From Chitinophaga flava (lineage in GTDB: Bacteria; Bacteroidota; Bacteroidia; Chitinophagales; Chitinophagaceae), in NCBI RefSeq assembly GCF_003308995.1, contig NZ_QFFJ01000002.1:992001-1056000 (forward strand): a stretch of 64,000 nt of DNA, written 5' to 3'. Both the position numbers and the translations under genes were made by a program. Position 1 is the first letter of the stretch, and each line of letters starts with the position of its first letter. Positions 8,162 to 15,506 of this stretch are shown here, piece after piece. The notes below the pieces were generated by a model that was given only the letters and a program-made list of their open reading frames with translations, did no database searches and had not been told where the DNA came from.

Positions 8162-11100
8162 ATGAAAATGTTGCTTATGTCCTGTACTGCATGGCTGCTA
8201 TCTGTTACTGCCTATGCACAGGAAAATGCGTTATGGATGCGGTATCCGGCCATATCGCCCGATGGTAAAACGATAGCCTTCGGATATAAAGGTGATATCT
8301 ACCGGGTAGATGCCAATGGTGGGGTCGCTGTACCACTAACTGTTCACGAAGCACAGGATATGATGCCGGTATGGAGCCGTGATGGTAAGTCCATCGCTTT
8401 TGCGAGCGACCGTTATGGAAACTTCGATGTATTTGTAATGCCTGCACAGGGCGGAACACCGGTGAGACTCACCAGTAACAGCGCTCAGGACTATCCGTAT
8501 GACTTCACGCCGGACAATAAAAAAGTACTGTTTGGCAGCGGGCGTACAGGACCGGCCTCCAGTGTGCGTTACCACGATGCCCGTCTGTTTTACAACCTGT
8601 ACACGGTGCCGGTAAGCGGTGGCCGTGCGGTATTGCTCAGCGCAGCAGGCGCTGAATTTGCCCGCTACAACAGTAAAGGAGATCAGTTAGTATTCCAGGA
8701 TAGGAAAGGACTTGAAGATGCCATGCGTAAACACCATGTGTCTGCTGTTACCCGCGACATCTGGACTTACGATATCGCCGCTAAAAGTTACCGGCAGCTG
8801 TCTACCTACGGCGGAGAAGATCTCAACCCTGTATTCGGCAATGGTAATGAAGTATACTTCCTCAGTGAACAAAATGGTACTTCCATCAATGTATACAAAA
8901 CGTCGCTGACGGAGAAAGGGCAGGCACAACAGCTCACACGTTTTGACAAACACCCGGTGCGACACCTGTCAAAGGCTGCTGATAACACACTTTGTTTTAC
9001 CTATAACGGAGAAGTATATACGCTGAAAGAAGGTGCAGAACCCCAAAAAGTCAAAATTACCGTTCTCAATAACGACAGAACCAATACCGTGAAAAATATG
9101 CCGGTAAATGGCAATATCACGGAGTTTGCCATGAGTCCCAATGGTAAGGAAATCGCCTTTGTGGCCAGAGGTGAAGTGTTTGTGTCCAGTACAGATGGTA
9201 ACATGACCAAACGCATCACGAGCACACCGCAACAGGAACGGATGGTACGCTGGTCTCCCGATGGTAAACACCTGGTATACGCTGCAGAACGCAATGGAAG
9301 CTGGGATATTTATCAGTGTTCCCTGGCCCGCAAGGAAGAACCTTACTTTTTTGCTGCTACCGTGCTGAAAGAAGAAGCCCTGATTGCTACAGCTGCAGAG
9401 GAGTTTCAGCCACTGTATTCTCCGGATGGCAAAGAAGTCGCCTACCTCGAAGACCGGAATATTCTGAAAGTATTTAACCTTGCCTCCGGCCAGAGCAGGA
9501 CCGTATTACCCAAGGGACATAATCATTCTTCCCTGGACGGTGACATCAATTTTAACTGGAGCCCCGATAGCAAATGGCTGGTGGCGGAAGATCAGCAGGG
9601 ACATTTTTTTCCCACCAATGCTGCATTGATACCAGCAGATGGCAAAGGTGCTATTGTATATCCTGTCAACAGCGGTTTTGGTGAAACCAACCCCAAATGG
9701 GGCATGGGTGGCAAAGTGATGACCTGGTGCAGTATCCGCGAAGGACGCCGTTCCTGGGCCGCACAAGGCAGCAAGGAAGCAGATATCTTCGCCGTGTTCC
9801 TCGATCAGCAGACTTATGACGAATACAAACTTTCCCGCGATGAGTTTGCCCTGCTGCGTGAAACCAATAAACAGGCAGAAAAAGATGCCGATAAATCCAA
9901 AACGAAGGATACTGCTGCCTCAAAAGATTTCCATCCCGATTTTAAAAACCTCCGCAACAGGCGGCTGCGCCTCACCGTCAACAGTGCCTCTGTAGGCGAT
10001 TATGTATTAAGTGAGGACGGTAGCAAGCTGTATTACATGGCTGCCTTTGAAAGTGGTTATGATCTGTGGATGACAGAGCCACGCACCGGCGAAACCAGAA
10101 TACTGGCCAAACTGGGCGGTTCTCCAGGTAGTATGGCCCTCAGTAAAGATGGTAACACCCTGTTTGTAAGCAACAGAGGTGGAGTGGTAAAAGTAGATGC
10201 TGCCTCCGGAAAAGTTTCTCCCATCTCCATCAACAGTGAAATGCAGCTGGACCCTGCCGGTGAAAGGGCTTATATTTTAGACCATGCCTGGAAACAGGTG
10301 ATCGGTAAATTTTATGACCCTACCATCCGCAACATGGACTGGAAGATGTACCACGACAACTATGCCCGCTTCCTGCCGCATATCAGCAACAACTACGACT
10401 TTCAGGAGCTACTCAGCGAAATGCTGGGAGAACTGAATGCTTCCCATACCGGTGGCCGTTATCGCCCTCAGCGTCCTGACGGGGATAACACTGCTTCGCT
10501 TGGGTTATTGTTTGACGAAACATGGCAACAGAACGGACTGAAGATTGATGAAGTGTTGGCTGGTGGCCCCTTCGACCGTGCTTTCAGCAAAGTGAAGAAA
10601 GGGAATATCATCGAAAAAGTAAATGGCGAAATCATTACCGATCAATTTGACTGGGCCATTTTGCTGAATCGCAAAGCCGCTCAGCCGGTGTTGGTAAGCA
10701 TCTTCAACCCCGATACCAAAGCACGCTGGGATGAAGTGGTGAAGCCCATCCGCGCAGATGAAGAGAACCGCCTGATGTACAAACGCTGGGTGGACAGAAT
10801 GCGCAGTATGGTGGATAAACTCAGTGATGGCAAAATAGGATATGTGCATGTGAAAGATATGAATGATGAAGATTATCGTAACGTGTTCGAAGAATTGATG
10901 GGTAGCTGCCGTGACAAGGAAGCGCTGATCGTAGATATCCGTTTTAATGGCGGCGGCTGGTTGCATGAAGACCTGCGTAACTTACTCAGCGGCAAACAGT
11001 ACCTGGAGTTTGCTCCGCAGGGAGAAAAGGTGAAAGGCGGAGAAACGGTACAGCTGTGGTCTCGTCCACATTGTGTTCTGATCAATGAAGCAGACTACAG

Positions 11101-11386
11101 TGATGCCCATATCTTCCCCCTGATATATAAACAGGAAAAAATGGGTAAACTGATTGGGATGCCTGTGCCGGGCACTGGTACGGCTGTATGGTGGGAGCAG
11201 CAAATCGATCCGACCATTATATTCGGTATTCCGATGATCGCCAATATAGACAGGCAGGGTCGCATTGCAGAAAATATGCAGGTAGAGCCGGATATAAAGG
11301 TACCTTTGCGTTATGAAGATTTCCTGTCTGGTAAGGATGACCAGCTGGAAGCGGCTGTAAAAGAGATGTTGAAAACGATTCAATAA
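8162..11386 (+). CDS. Secreted tricorn-type S41 protease, copy 2
   Basis: A 1074-residue paralogue of the preceding gene, colinear over its whole length and very similar (by eye roughly three quarters identical). Start at ATG 8162 gives the signal peptide MKMLLMSCTAWLLSVTAYAQ. Same architecture: PD40-type propellers, charged linker (KQAEKDADKSKTKDTAASKDF), C1 helices, PDZ-like domain and S41 core with H762 (LNASHTGG) and S980 (DYSDAHIFP). Divergence is concentrated in the linker, the PDZ-like region (VNGEIITDQFDWAILLN versus IDGEPVTVKIDWAELLN) and scattered propeller loops, which would allow different peptide preferences. It has its own promoter and a hairpin after its stop. Tandem duplication is the obvious origin. 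Confidence 0.93.
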   Translation: MKMLLMSCTAWLLSVTAYAQENALWMRYPAISPDGKTIAFGYKGDIYRVDANGGVAVPLTVHEAQDMMPVWSRDGKSIAFASDRYGNFDVFVMPAQGGTPVRLTSNSAQDYPYDFTPDNKKVLFGSGRTGPASSVRYHDARLFYNLYTVPVSGGRAVLLSAAGAEFARYNSKGDQLVFQDRKGLEDAMRKHHVSAVTRDIWTYDIAAKSYRQLSTYGGEDLNPVFGNGNEVYFLSEQNGTSINVYKTSLTEKGQAQQLTRFDKHPVRHLSKAADNTLCFTYNGEVYTLKEGAEPQKVKITVLNNDRTNTVKNMPVNGNITEFAMSPNGKEIAFVARGEVFVSSTDGNMTKRITSTPQQERMVRWSPDGKHLVYAAERNGSWDIYQCSLARKEEPYFFAATVLKEEALIATAAEEFQPLYSPDGKEVAYLEDRNILKVFNLASGQSRTVLPKGHNHSSLDGDINFNWSPDSKWLVAEDQQGHFFPTNAALIPADGKGAIVYPVNSGFGETNPKWGMGGKVMTWCSIREGRRSWAAQGSKEADIFAVFLDQQTYDEYKLSRDEFALLRETNKQAEKDADKSKTKDTAASKDFHPDFKNLRNRRLRLTVNSASVGDYVLSEDGSKLYYMAAFESGYDLWMTEPRTGETRILAKLGGSPGSMALSKDGNTLFVSNRGGVVKVDAASGKVSPISINSEMQLDPAGERAYILDHAWKQVIGKFYDPTIRNMDWKMYHDNYARFLPHISNNYDFQELLSEMLGELNASHTGGRYRPQRPDGDNTASLGLLFDETWQQNGLKIDEVLAGGPFDRAFSKVKKGNIIEKVNGEIITDQFDWAILLNRKAAQPVLVSIFNPDTKARWDEVVKPIRADEENRLMYKRWVDRMRSMVDKLSDGKIGYVHVKDMNDEDYRNVFEELMGSCRDKEALIVDIRFNGGGWLHEDLRNLLSGKQYLEFAPQGEKVKGGETVQLWSRPHCVLINEADYSDAHIFPLIYKQEKMGKLIGMPVPGTGTAVWWEQQIDPTIIFGIPMIANIDRQGRIAENMQVEPDIKVPLRYEDFLSGKDDQLEAAVKEMLKTIQ

Positions 11387-11395
11387 AAAATAAAA

Positions 11396-11433
11396 CCCTG
11401 GAAACAGCTGGCAGTTGCCGCCTGTTTCCAGGG
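11396..11433 (+). terminator. Hairpin after tricorn copy 2
   Basis: A 12-bp perfect stem (CCCTGGAAACAG at 11396-11407 with CTGTTTCCAGGG at 11422-11433) between the protease stop and the next gene. There is no T-run after it, so termination may be inefficient or factor-assisted, leaving possible read-through into the small regulator. Confidence 0.6.
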
Positions 11434-11448
11434 TAACTACGGTGTGTT

Positions 11449-12018
11449 ATGGAGCTTATGCATCAATACCTGCGGAAGCAGGTAGATATCTCAGATGAAG
11501 ACTGGCGCGTTTTTTCTTCGCGCTTCGAGCAGAAAATTTATCCCGCAAAAACATTTTATCTGAAAGCCGGCGAAACGGAAAACTATCTATCGTTTGTAGA
11601 CCGTGGATTGTTGCGCTTTTATTTAGAAGACACGGAATGTAATGAAACCACTATTGGTTTTTCAATCCAAGGTTGGTTTATGTGTGTCTTCAGTTCCTTT
11701 TATACCCGAAGGCCATCCTTTTATTATGGTGAAACGCTGGCTGAAACAGTTCTCTGGCGTATTCATTATGATGATCTGCAGGAAATGTACAGCCGTTTAA
11801 GCATCGTGGAAAGAATAGGCCGGCTGGCCACAGAACAGATGCTGCTATGGAAATCTGAAAGGGAACTTTCCTTCCTCACCAAGTCTGCCGAAGAACGTTA
11901 TCTCGACCTCTTTAATAAAGTCCCTCACTTACTACAGCAGGTTCCCCTCAAATATCTGGCTTCTTATATTGGTGTTACTCCCCAGGCGCTGAGCCGGATC
12001 AGGAAGCGCATTTCTTAA
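11449..12018 (+). CDS. CRP/FNR-family transcriptional regulator (short)
   Basis: A 189-residue protein with the cyclic-nucleotide-binding-like barrel at about 10-110 (FYLKAGETENYLSFVDRGLL, then ETTIGFSIQGWFMC) and a C-terminal winged helix (about 150-186, LKYLASYIGVTPQALSRIRK). This is the common Bacteroidota group of CRP-like regulators with few conserved cAMP-contact residues, so cAMP binding should not be assumed. It starts 62 bases after the second protease gene and is followed 60 bases later by a methyltransferase on the same strand; the pair may be regulator and target. Two Met codons at the start (1 and 4) leave the exact start open by three codons. Confidence 0.85.
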   Translation: MELMHQYLRKQVDISDEDWRVFSSRFEQKIYPAKTFYLKAGETENYLSFVDRGLLRFYLEDTECNETTIGFSIQGWFMCVFSSFYTRRPSFYYGETLAETVLWRIHYDDLQEMYSRLSIVERIGRLATEQMLLWKSERELSFLTKSAEERYLDLFNKVPHLLQQVPLKYLASYIGVTPQALSRIRKRIS

Positions 12019-12051
12019 CCCAGGTTCATTTATCGGAAGGAGTTTGTCCGC

Positions 12052-12059
12052 TAATTTTG
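12052..12059 (+). promoter_or_regulatory. -7-type box before the methyltransferase
   Basis: TAATTTTG fits TAnnTTTG and lies 19 bases before the ATG at 12078. No convincing -33 element is seen at the right distance, so this is a weak call. It favours the ATG start over an upstream in-frame TTG that overlaps the box. Confidence 0.3.
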
Positions 12060-12077
12060 CAGAGAACCGTACGCAAA

Positions 12078-12770
12078 ATGAGCTATTCACACAAATTCAA
12101 AGCCATCGATCAGGGTATTTATTCATCTCTCGAAAATACCCGCGGAGCAGCATATGATAATAAGGCGAAGTACTATGAACGTCTTGTTGGTACTGAATCA
12201 TTCAACCGGATTATCTGGGATTGCAGCCGGGATGATTTATGGCAGTTTGCCGCCAATGCGATTCTGCATTCACAGGGGCGTGTACTGGACATCGGTTGTG
12301 GCGGCCTTGCACAAACGGGCACCTTATATGCCGCTACCGCTAACGAATGTACGCTTTTCGACCGGTCTGCGGAGATGCTGAAAATAGCCAGATCCAGGCT
12401 GGTGAAACAAAGCGGTTATCTGCCTGCCAATATCAGCTTATTACAGGGTGATGCCTTTCATCTGCCTTTTGAAAACAATACTTTTGATATTGTGTGCAGC
12501 TTCGGCACCATTCATCTTTTCGATAACAAACAGGACTTTGTGAATGAAACGTTGAGGGCATTAAAACCTGGCGGAAGATTCTTCTTTTATACCATGACCG
12601 GCGAGAAGCTGATCAGCCGGTACTTCATGTCTGCGCTTCGTGTAATCAATGAATTCGGAGAGGTGTATTCCAGACAGCAAACCCTGTCGCTGTTTGACAG
12701 TGCAGTATTGCAGACGAGCAGCTATATGAAAGGCAGCGTATTGTTTATTTCCGGACAGAAAATATTATAA
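12078..12770 (+). CDS. Class I SAM-dependent methyltransferase
   Basis: A 230-residue cytoplasmic protein from ATG 12078; an in-frame TTG seven codons upstream was rejected because it lies in a probable -7 box. The Rossmann-type SAM fold is shown by motif I VLDIGCGG (69-76), an acidic residue at the end of strand 2 (CTLFDRSAEML), motif II-like LQGDAFHLPFENNTFDIV and post-motif LKPGGRFFFYTMTG. These are Methyltransf_11/25-type features. The substrate, a small molecule or lipid, cannot be told. The stop is two bases from the start of the next membrane protein, so they form an operon. Confidence 0.85.
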   Translation: MSYSHKFKAIDQGIYSSLENTRGAAYDNKAKYYERLVGTESFNRIIWDCSRDDLWQFAANAILHSQGRVLDIGCGGLAQTGTLYAATANECTLFDRSAEMLKIARSRLVKQSGYLPANISLLQGDAFHLPFENNTFDIVCSFGTIHLFDNKQDFVNETLRALKPGGRFFFYTMTGEKLISRYFMSALRVINEFGEVYSRQQTLSLFDSAVLQTSSYMKGSVLFISGQKIL

Positions 12771-12772
12771 TC

Positions 12773-13195
12773 ATGATAGCCAGATATCTCTGGGAAGCCG
12801 GTTCGGCTATTATCGGGCTGATGGGACTTTCCCACTTCCGCGCAACGCTTTTTACCAATAAGCTGTTCCCCCGTAATGCAGCACTGATAGAGGAGATGAA
12901 AAAATCTTCTGTGGTGCTGACAGAAGAACTGACCATGTGGAAAGCCTGGATGGGATTCAATGCCACCCATAGCAGTGGTGCTATGTTTATCGGGATAACA
13001 AATTTTTATCTCGCCCAGACGAGTTTCGCGTTTTTACAGTCCAGTCAGTTTTTGCTGATATGTACACTGCTGGCCATGGGGTTTTATGTATGGGTGGCGG
13101 CAAAGTATTGGATGAAAATAGTGATGGGGATGCTGTCGGTGGCAACGGCCTGTTTTATCGTTGCCTATATTTTAATGATGATGAACAAAGGATGA
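12773..13195 (+). CDS. Small four-helix membrane protein (LIC_13387-like)
   Basis: A 140-residue protein with hydrophobic segments at about 5-20, 68-88, 90-110 and 115-136, and a conserved-looking core MWKAWMGFNATHSSGAM. I recall that pattern from the small family named LIC_13387, whose function is unknown; the match is from memory. Its start follows the methyltransferase stop by two bases, so the two are co-transcribed and probably co-translated. A bidirectional hairpin follows its stop. Confidence 0.7.
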   Translation: MIARYLWEAGSAIIGLMGLSHFRATLFTNKLFPRNAALIEEMKKSSVVLTEELTMWKAWMGFNATHSSGAMFIGITNFYLAQTSFAFLQSSQFLLICTLLAMGFYVWVAAKYWMKIVMGMLSVATACFIVAYILMMMNKG

Positions 13196-13201
13196 TAAAT
13201 A

Positions 13202-13233
13202 ATGAGCGCAACAGATATTACTGTTGCGCTCAT
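13202..13233. terminator. Bidirectional terminator between convergent genes
   Basis: A 13-bp perfect stem, ATGAGCGCAACAG with CTGTTGCGCTCAT, and a 6-base loop (ATATTA), flanked by A- and T-rich sequence. It fills the whole space between the stops of the membrane protein and the Lys/Ala/Pro-rich protein. Confidence 0.85.
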
Positions 13234-13236
13234 CAT

Positions 13237-13761
13237 TTATTGTTTCTTTATATAGGTTTTGTGACCGTTTTTGTTGATATAATATTGTCCGCCTTTAGGG
13301 CCCTGATAGATGGTCCTGCCTTTATCATCGGTGCCTACTGCCTTATCACCGCTTTGTACAGTGGGTTGAGCAGGAGTGGCAACTGGTGTTTTAACCTTAG
13401 AGACAGCCGGAGCGGGCGTTGGAGTGGGAGCTGGTGAAACTGGTGCAGCAGCTGGTGTTGTGGCTGTTTTAGTCTTGCTCTTTGGCGTATGGGCTGTGGC
13501 AGGGGCAGCAGCAGGAGCAGCTGATGGAGGAGCCGTGGTAGCCGCTGGTTCAGCAGCCTTGGCTTTTGATTTTTTCTCAGTGGCTGCGGGTTTTTTCTCT
13601 TTCATGGAAGTAGTATCGGCGGCAGATTTCTTTTTCTTTTTTTCTGCTTTGGGAGCTTTTTCAGTAGGTTGTTGTGCAGGATGTCCGGGCGCTTGTGCAA
13701 ATCCTAATGTACTTCCGAATGAAAAAGCGCATACCAATAATAGCAGGATGATCCTTTTCAT
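13237..13761 (-). CDS. Secreted Lys/Ala/Pro-rich protein with C-terminal PBCV-type basic adaptor motif
   Basis: Start set at 13761, giving 174 residues; a longer in-frame start would put 17 residues before the signal peptide. Residues 1-23 are a signal peptide (MKRIILLLLVCAFSFGSTLG, then FAQ). Residues 24-140 are low-complexity, rich in Lys, Ala, Pro and Thr, and probably unfolded. The C-terminus (about 145-172) reads GRTIYQGPKGGQYYINKNGH, closely matching the PBCV-specific basic adaptor motif first described in Chlorella virus proteins and also seen in bacteria. The strong positive charge suggests binding to an acidic polymer, such as polysaccharide or nucleic acid, in the periplasm or at the surface; that is inference. 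It is monocistronic between two hairpins. Confidence 0.8.
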   Translation of the reverse strand: MKRIILLLLVCAFSFGSTLGFAQAPGHPAQQPTEKAPKAEKKKKKSAADTTSMKEKKPAATEKKSKAKAAEPAATTAPPSAAPAAAPATAHTPKSKTKTATTPAAAPVSPAPTPTPAPAVSKVKTPVATPAQPTVQSGDKAVGTDDKGRTIYQGPKGGQYYINKNGHKTYIKKQ

Positions 13762-13859
13762 GGTAGAGTAGTTTTGGTGTACATTTAATTTAAGCATTTT
13801 CTGCGAAAACACCTAAAAACAGGATCGCGTTTCTTGTTATGGTTGTATCTGTTTGTGAG

Positions 13860-13893
13860 AAAAAATAAGGGCTAACCAGATCTGATTAGCCCT
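13860..13893 (-). terminator. Terminator of aspartate ammonia-lyase
   Basis: Minus-strand stem of 8 bp (plus-strand arms AGGGCTAA at 13868-13875 and TTAGCCCT at 13886-13893) followed in the transcript by a T-rich tail (plus-strand AAAAAAT). The loop contains the palindrome CAGATCTG. Confidence 0.8.
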
Positions 13894-13913
13894 GTTATGT
13901 TCCCTTGTTTGTA

Positions 13914-15323
13914 TTAATTGATGTATTGCGGATGAATCATGTTTTCGAATGAATATATTTCATTCCATTGTTCTTCTGTGATATATCCTTTTTCTGTTAC
14001 CACGATCTGATGAATGGATTTGCCGGTGCTGAGTGCTTCTCTGGCGATGGTTGCACAGGTTTCATAACCCAGCAGTGGGTTGAGTGCTGTTACGATGCCG
14101 ATGCTGTTCATGACCATTGCTTTGGAAGCTGCTTCATTGGCGGTGATACCGTCTACACATTTGAGGCGTAAGGTATCGAAGGCTCTCTGCAGATAAGTGA
14201 TCATGGAGAAAAGACTGTAAGCGATCACAGGTTCCATTACGTTGAGTTGCAGTTGTCCGGCTTCTGCGGCCATGGTGATGGTAAGGTCGTTACCGATTAC
14301 ATAATAGGCGGTCTGGTTCACTACTTCCGGGATTACCGGATTTACTTTGCCGGGCATGATAGAAGAACCGGGCTGCAGCTGAGGCAGATTGATTTCGTTT
14401 AGTCCTACCCGTGGTCCGGAAGAAAGCAGGCGTAAGTCATTACATATCTTGGATATTTTTATGGCGGTACGTTTGAGCATGCCGGAGAGCAGCACGTATG
14501 CGCCGGTATCGGAAGTAGCTTCGATGAGGTCGGATGCGAGTACGATTGGCATGCCGGTGATCTGACCGAGATACTGAGTAACGAGTTCAGGGTAACCGGC
14601 AGGTGCGTTGATCGCGGTACCGATGGCGGTAGCGCCCATGTTGACTTCCGTCAGCAGCGCCTGCACTTCGCGGAGGCGTTGTACATCTTCCTTCAGTGTT
14701 GTAGAAAAAGCGTGAAACTCATCACCCAGGCTCATGGGTACTGCGTCCTGCAGCTGTGTACGGCCCATCTTCAACACACCGGCAAATTCTTTTCCTTTAC
14801 GGGCAAAAGACTGCTGGAGTTTATCCAGGGCTATGAGCAGATCATTTACTTTAAGATATAGCGCGATGCGGAAAGCGGTAGGATAAGCATCATTGGTGCT
14901 TTGTGAACAATTGACGTGATTGTTGGGGTGCAGGTAAGTATAGGCTCCTTTTTCATGGCCCATGTATTCCAGCCCTATATTAGCGATGACTTCATTGGCG
15001 TTCATATTCACAGAAGTACCGGCGCCACCTTGTATCATATCTGTAGGGAACTGGTCGGTGAACTCACCGGCTATCAGCCGGTCGCTGGCTTTCATAATGG
15101 CAGCGGCGATATCAGGTTGTAATACGCCCAGTTCCATGTTAGCCATGGCAGCCGCTTTTTTCACATATCCCAGCGCTTTGATAAAAACGGGCTCCTGTGA
15201 AACAGGGGTACCGGTGATATAAAAGTTCTCTATGGCCCGCAGTGTCTGAATACCATAGTATACGCTGTTATCTATTTCTCTTTCTCCGAGGAAATCATGT
15301 TCTGTTCTGCATACTGGTTTCAT
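13914..15323 (-). CDS. aspA: Aspartate ammonia-lyase
   Basis: A 469-residue member of the fumarase/aspartase superfamily, the usual length for aspartase, acting as a cytoplasmic tetramer. The family signature GSSIMPGKVNP lies at 319-329 on the flexible loop with the catalytic serine; other conserved elements are AGTSVNMNANEVIAN (101-115), HPNNHVNCSQSTNDAYPTAF (132-151) and TQLQDAVPMSLG (189-200). It converts L-aspartate to fumarate and ammonia reversibly. TQLQDAVP and the overall N-terminus fit aspartase better than class II fumarase, but the two are hard to separate by eye. It is a single gene with its own promoter-like element and terminator, divergent from transketolase. Confidence 0.9.
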   Translation of the reverse strand: MKPVCRTEHDFLGEREIDNSVYYGIQTLRAIENFYITGTPVSQEPVFIKALGYVKKAAAMANMELGVLQPDIAAAIMKASDRLIAGEFTDQFPTDMIQGGAGTSVNMNANEVIANIGLEYMGHEKGAYTYLHPNNHVNCSQSTNDAYPTAFRIALYLKVNDLLIALDKLQQSFARKGKEFAGVLKMGRTQLQDAVPMSLGDEFHAFSTTLKEDVQRLREVQALLTEVNMGATAIGTAINAPAGYPELVTQYLGQITGMPIVLASDLIEATSDTGAYVLLSGMLKRTAIKISKICNDLRLLSSGPRVGLNEINLPQLQPGSSIMPGKVNPVIPEVVNQTAYYVIGNDLTITMAAEAGQLQLNVMEPVIAYSLFSMITYLQRAFDTLRLKCVDGITANEAASKAMVMNSIGIVTALNPLLGYETCATIAREALSTGKSIHQIVVTEKGYITEEQWNEIYSFENMIHPQYIN

Positions 15324-15365
15324 ATATAAAGCATTTTAATTGTTGTTGTATCAATATCGACAACA

Positions 15366-15396
15366 CAAAAGTAGAAAGCCTGTAGAGGGCCATAAA
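15366..15396 (-). promoter_or_regulatory. Promoter of aspA
   Basis: On the minus strand TACTTTTG (plus 15366-15373) matches TAnnTTTG exactly; 17 bases upstream lies TTTATG (plus 15391-15396), a partial -33 box. The -7 box is 43 bases from the aspA ATG. Confidence 0.45.
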
Positions 15397-15506
15397 TGAT
15401 ACGTGTCAGACAGCGGATGATTTACGTCAGTTGGTACCTTATTTGTGGATCTGTTTACCTCACCGGGCCTGGCCCCGATACTTTCTCCAATTTCAAAAAG
15501 GCAATT

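Noticed and set aside
13376..13771. Val/Ala/Gly-rich plus-strand frame
   Set aside because: It is the reverse reading of the Lys/Ala/Pro-rich secreted protein, whose signal peptide and C-terminal motif show the true frame.
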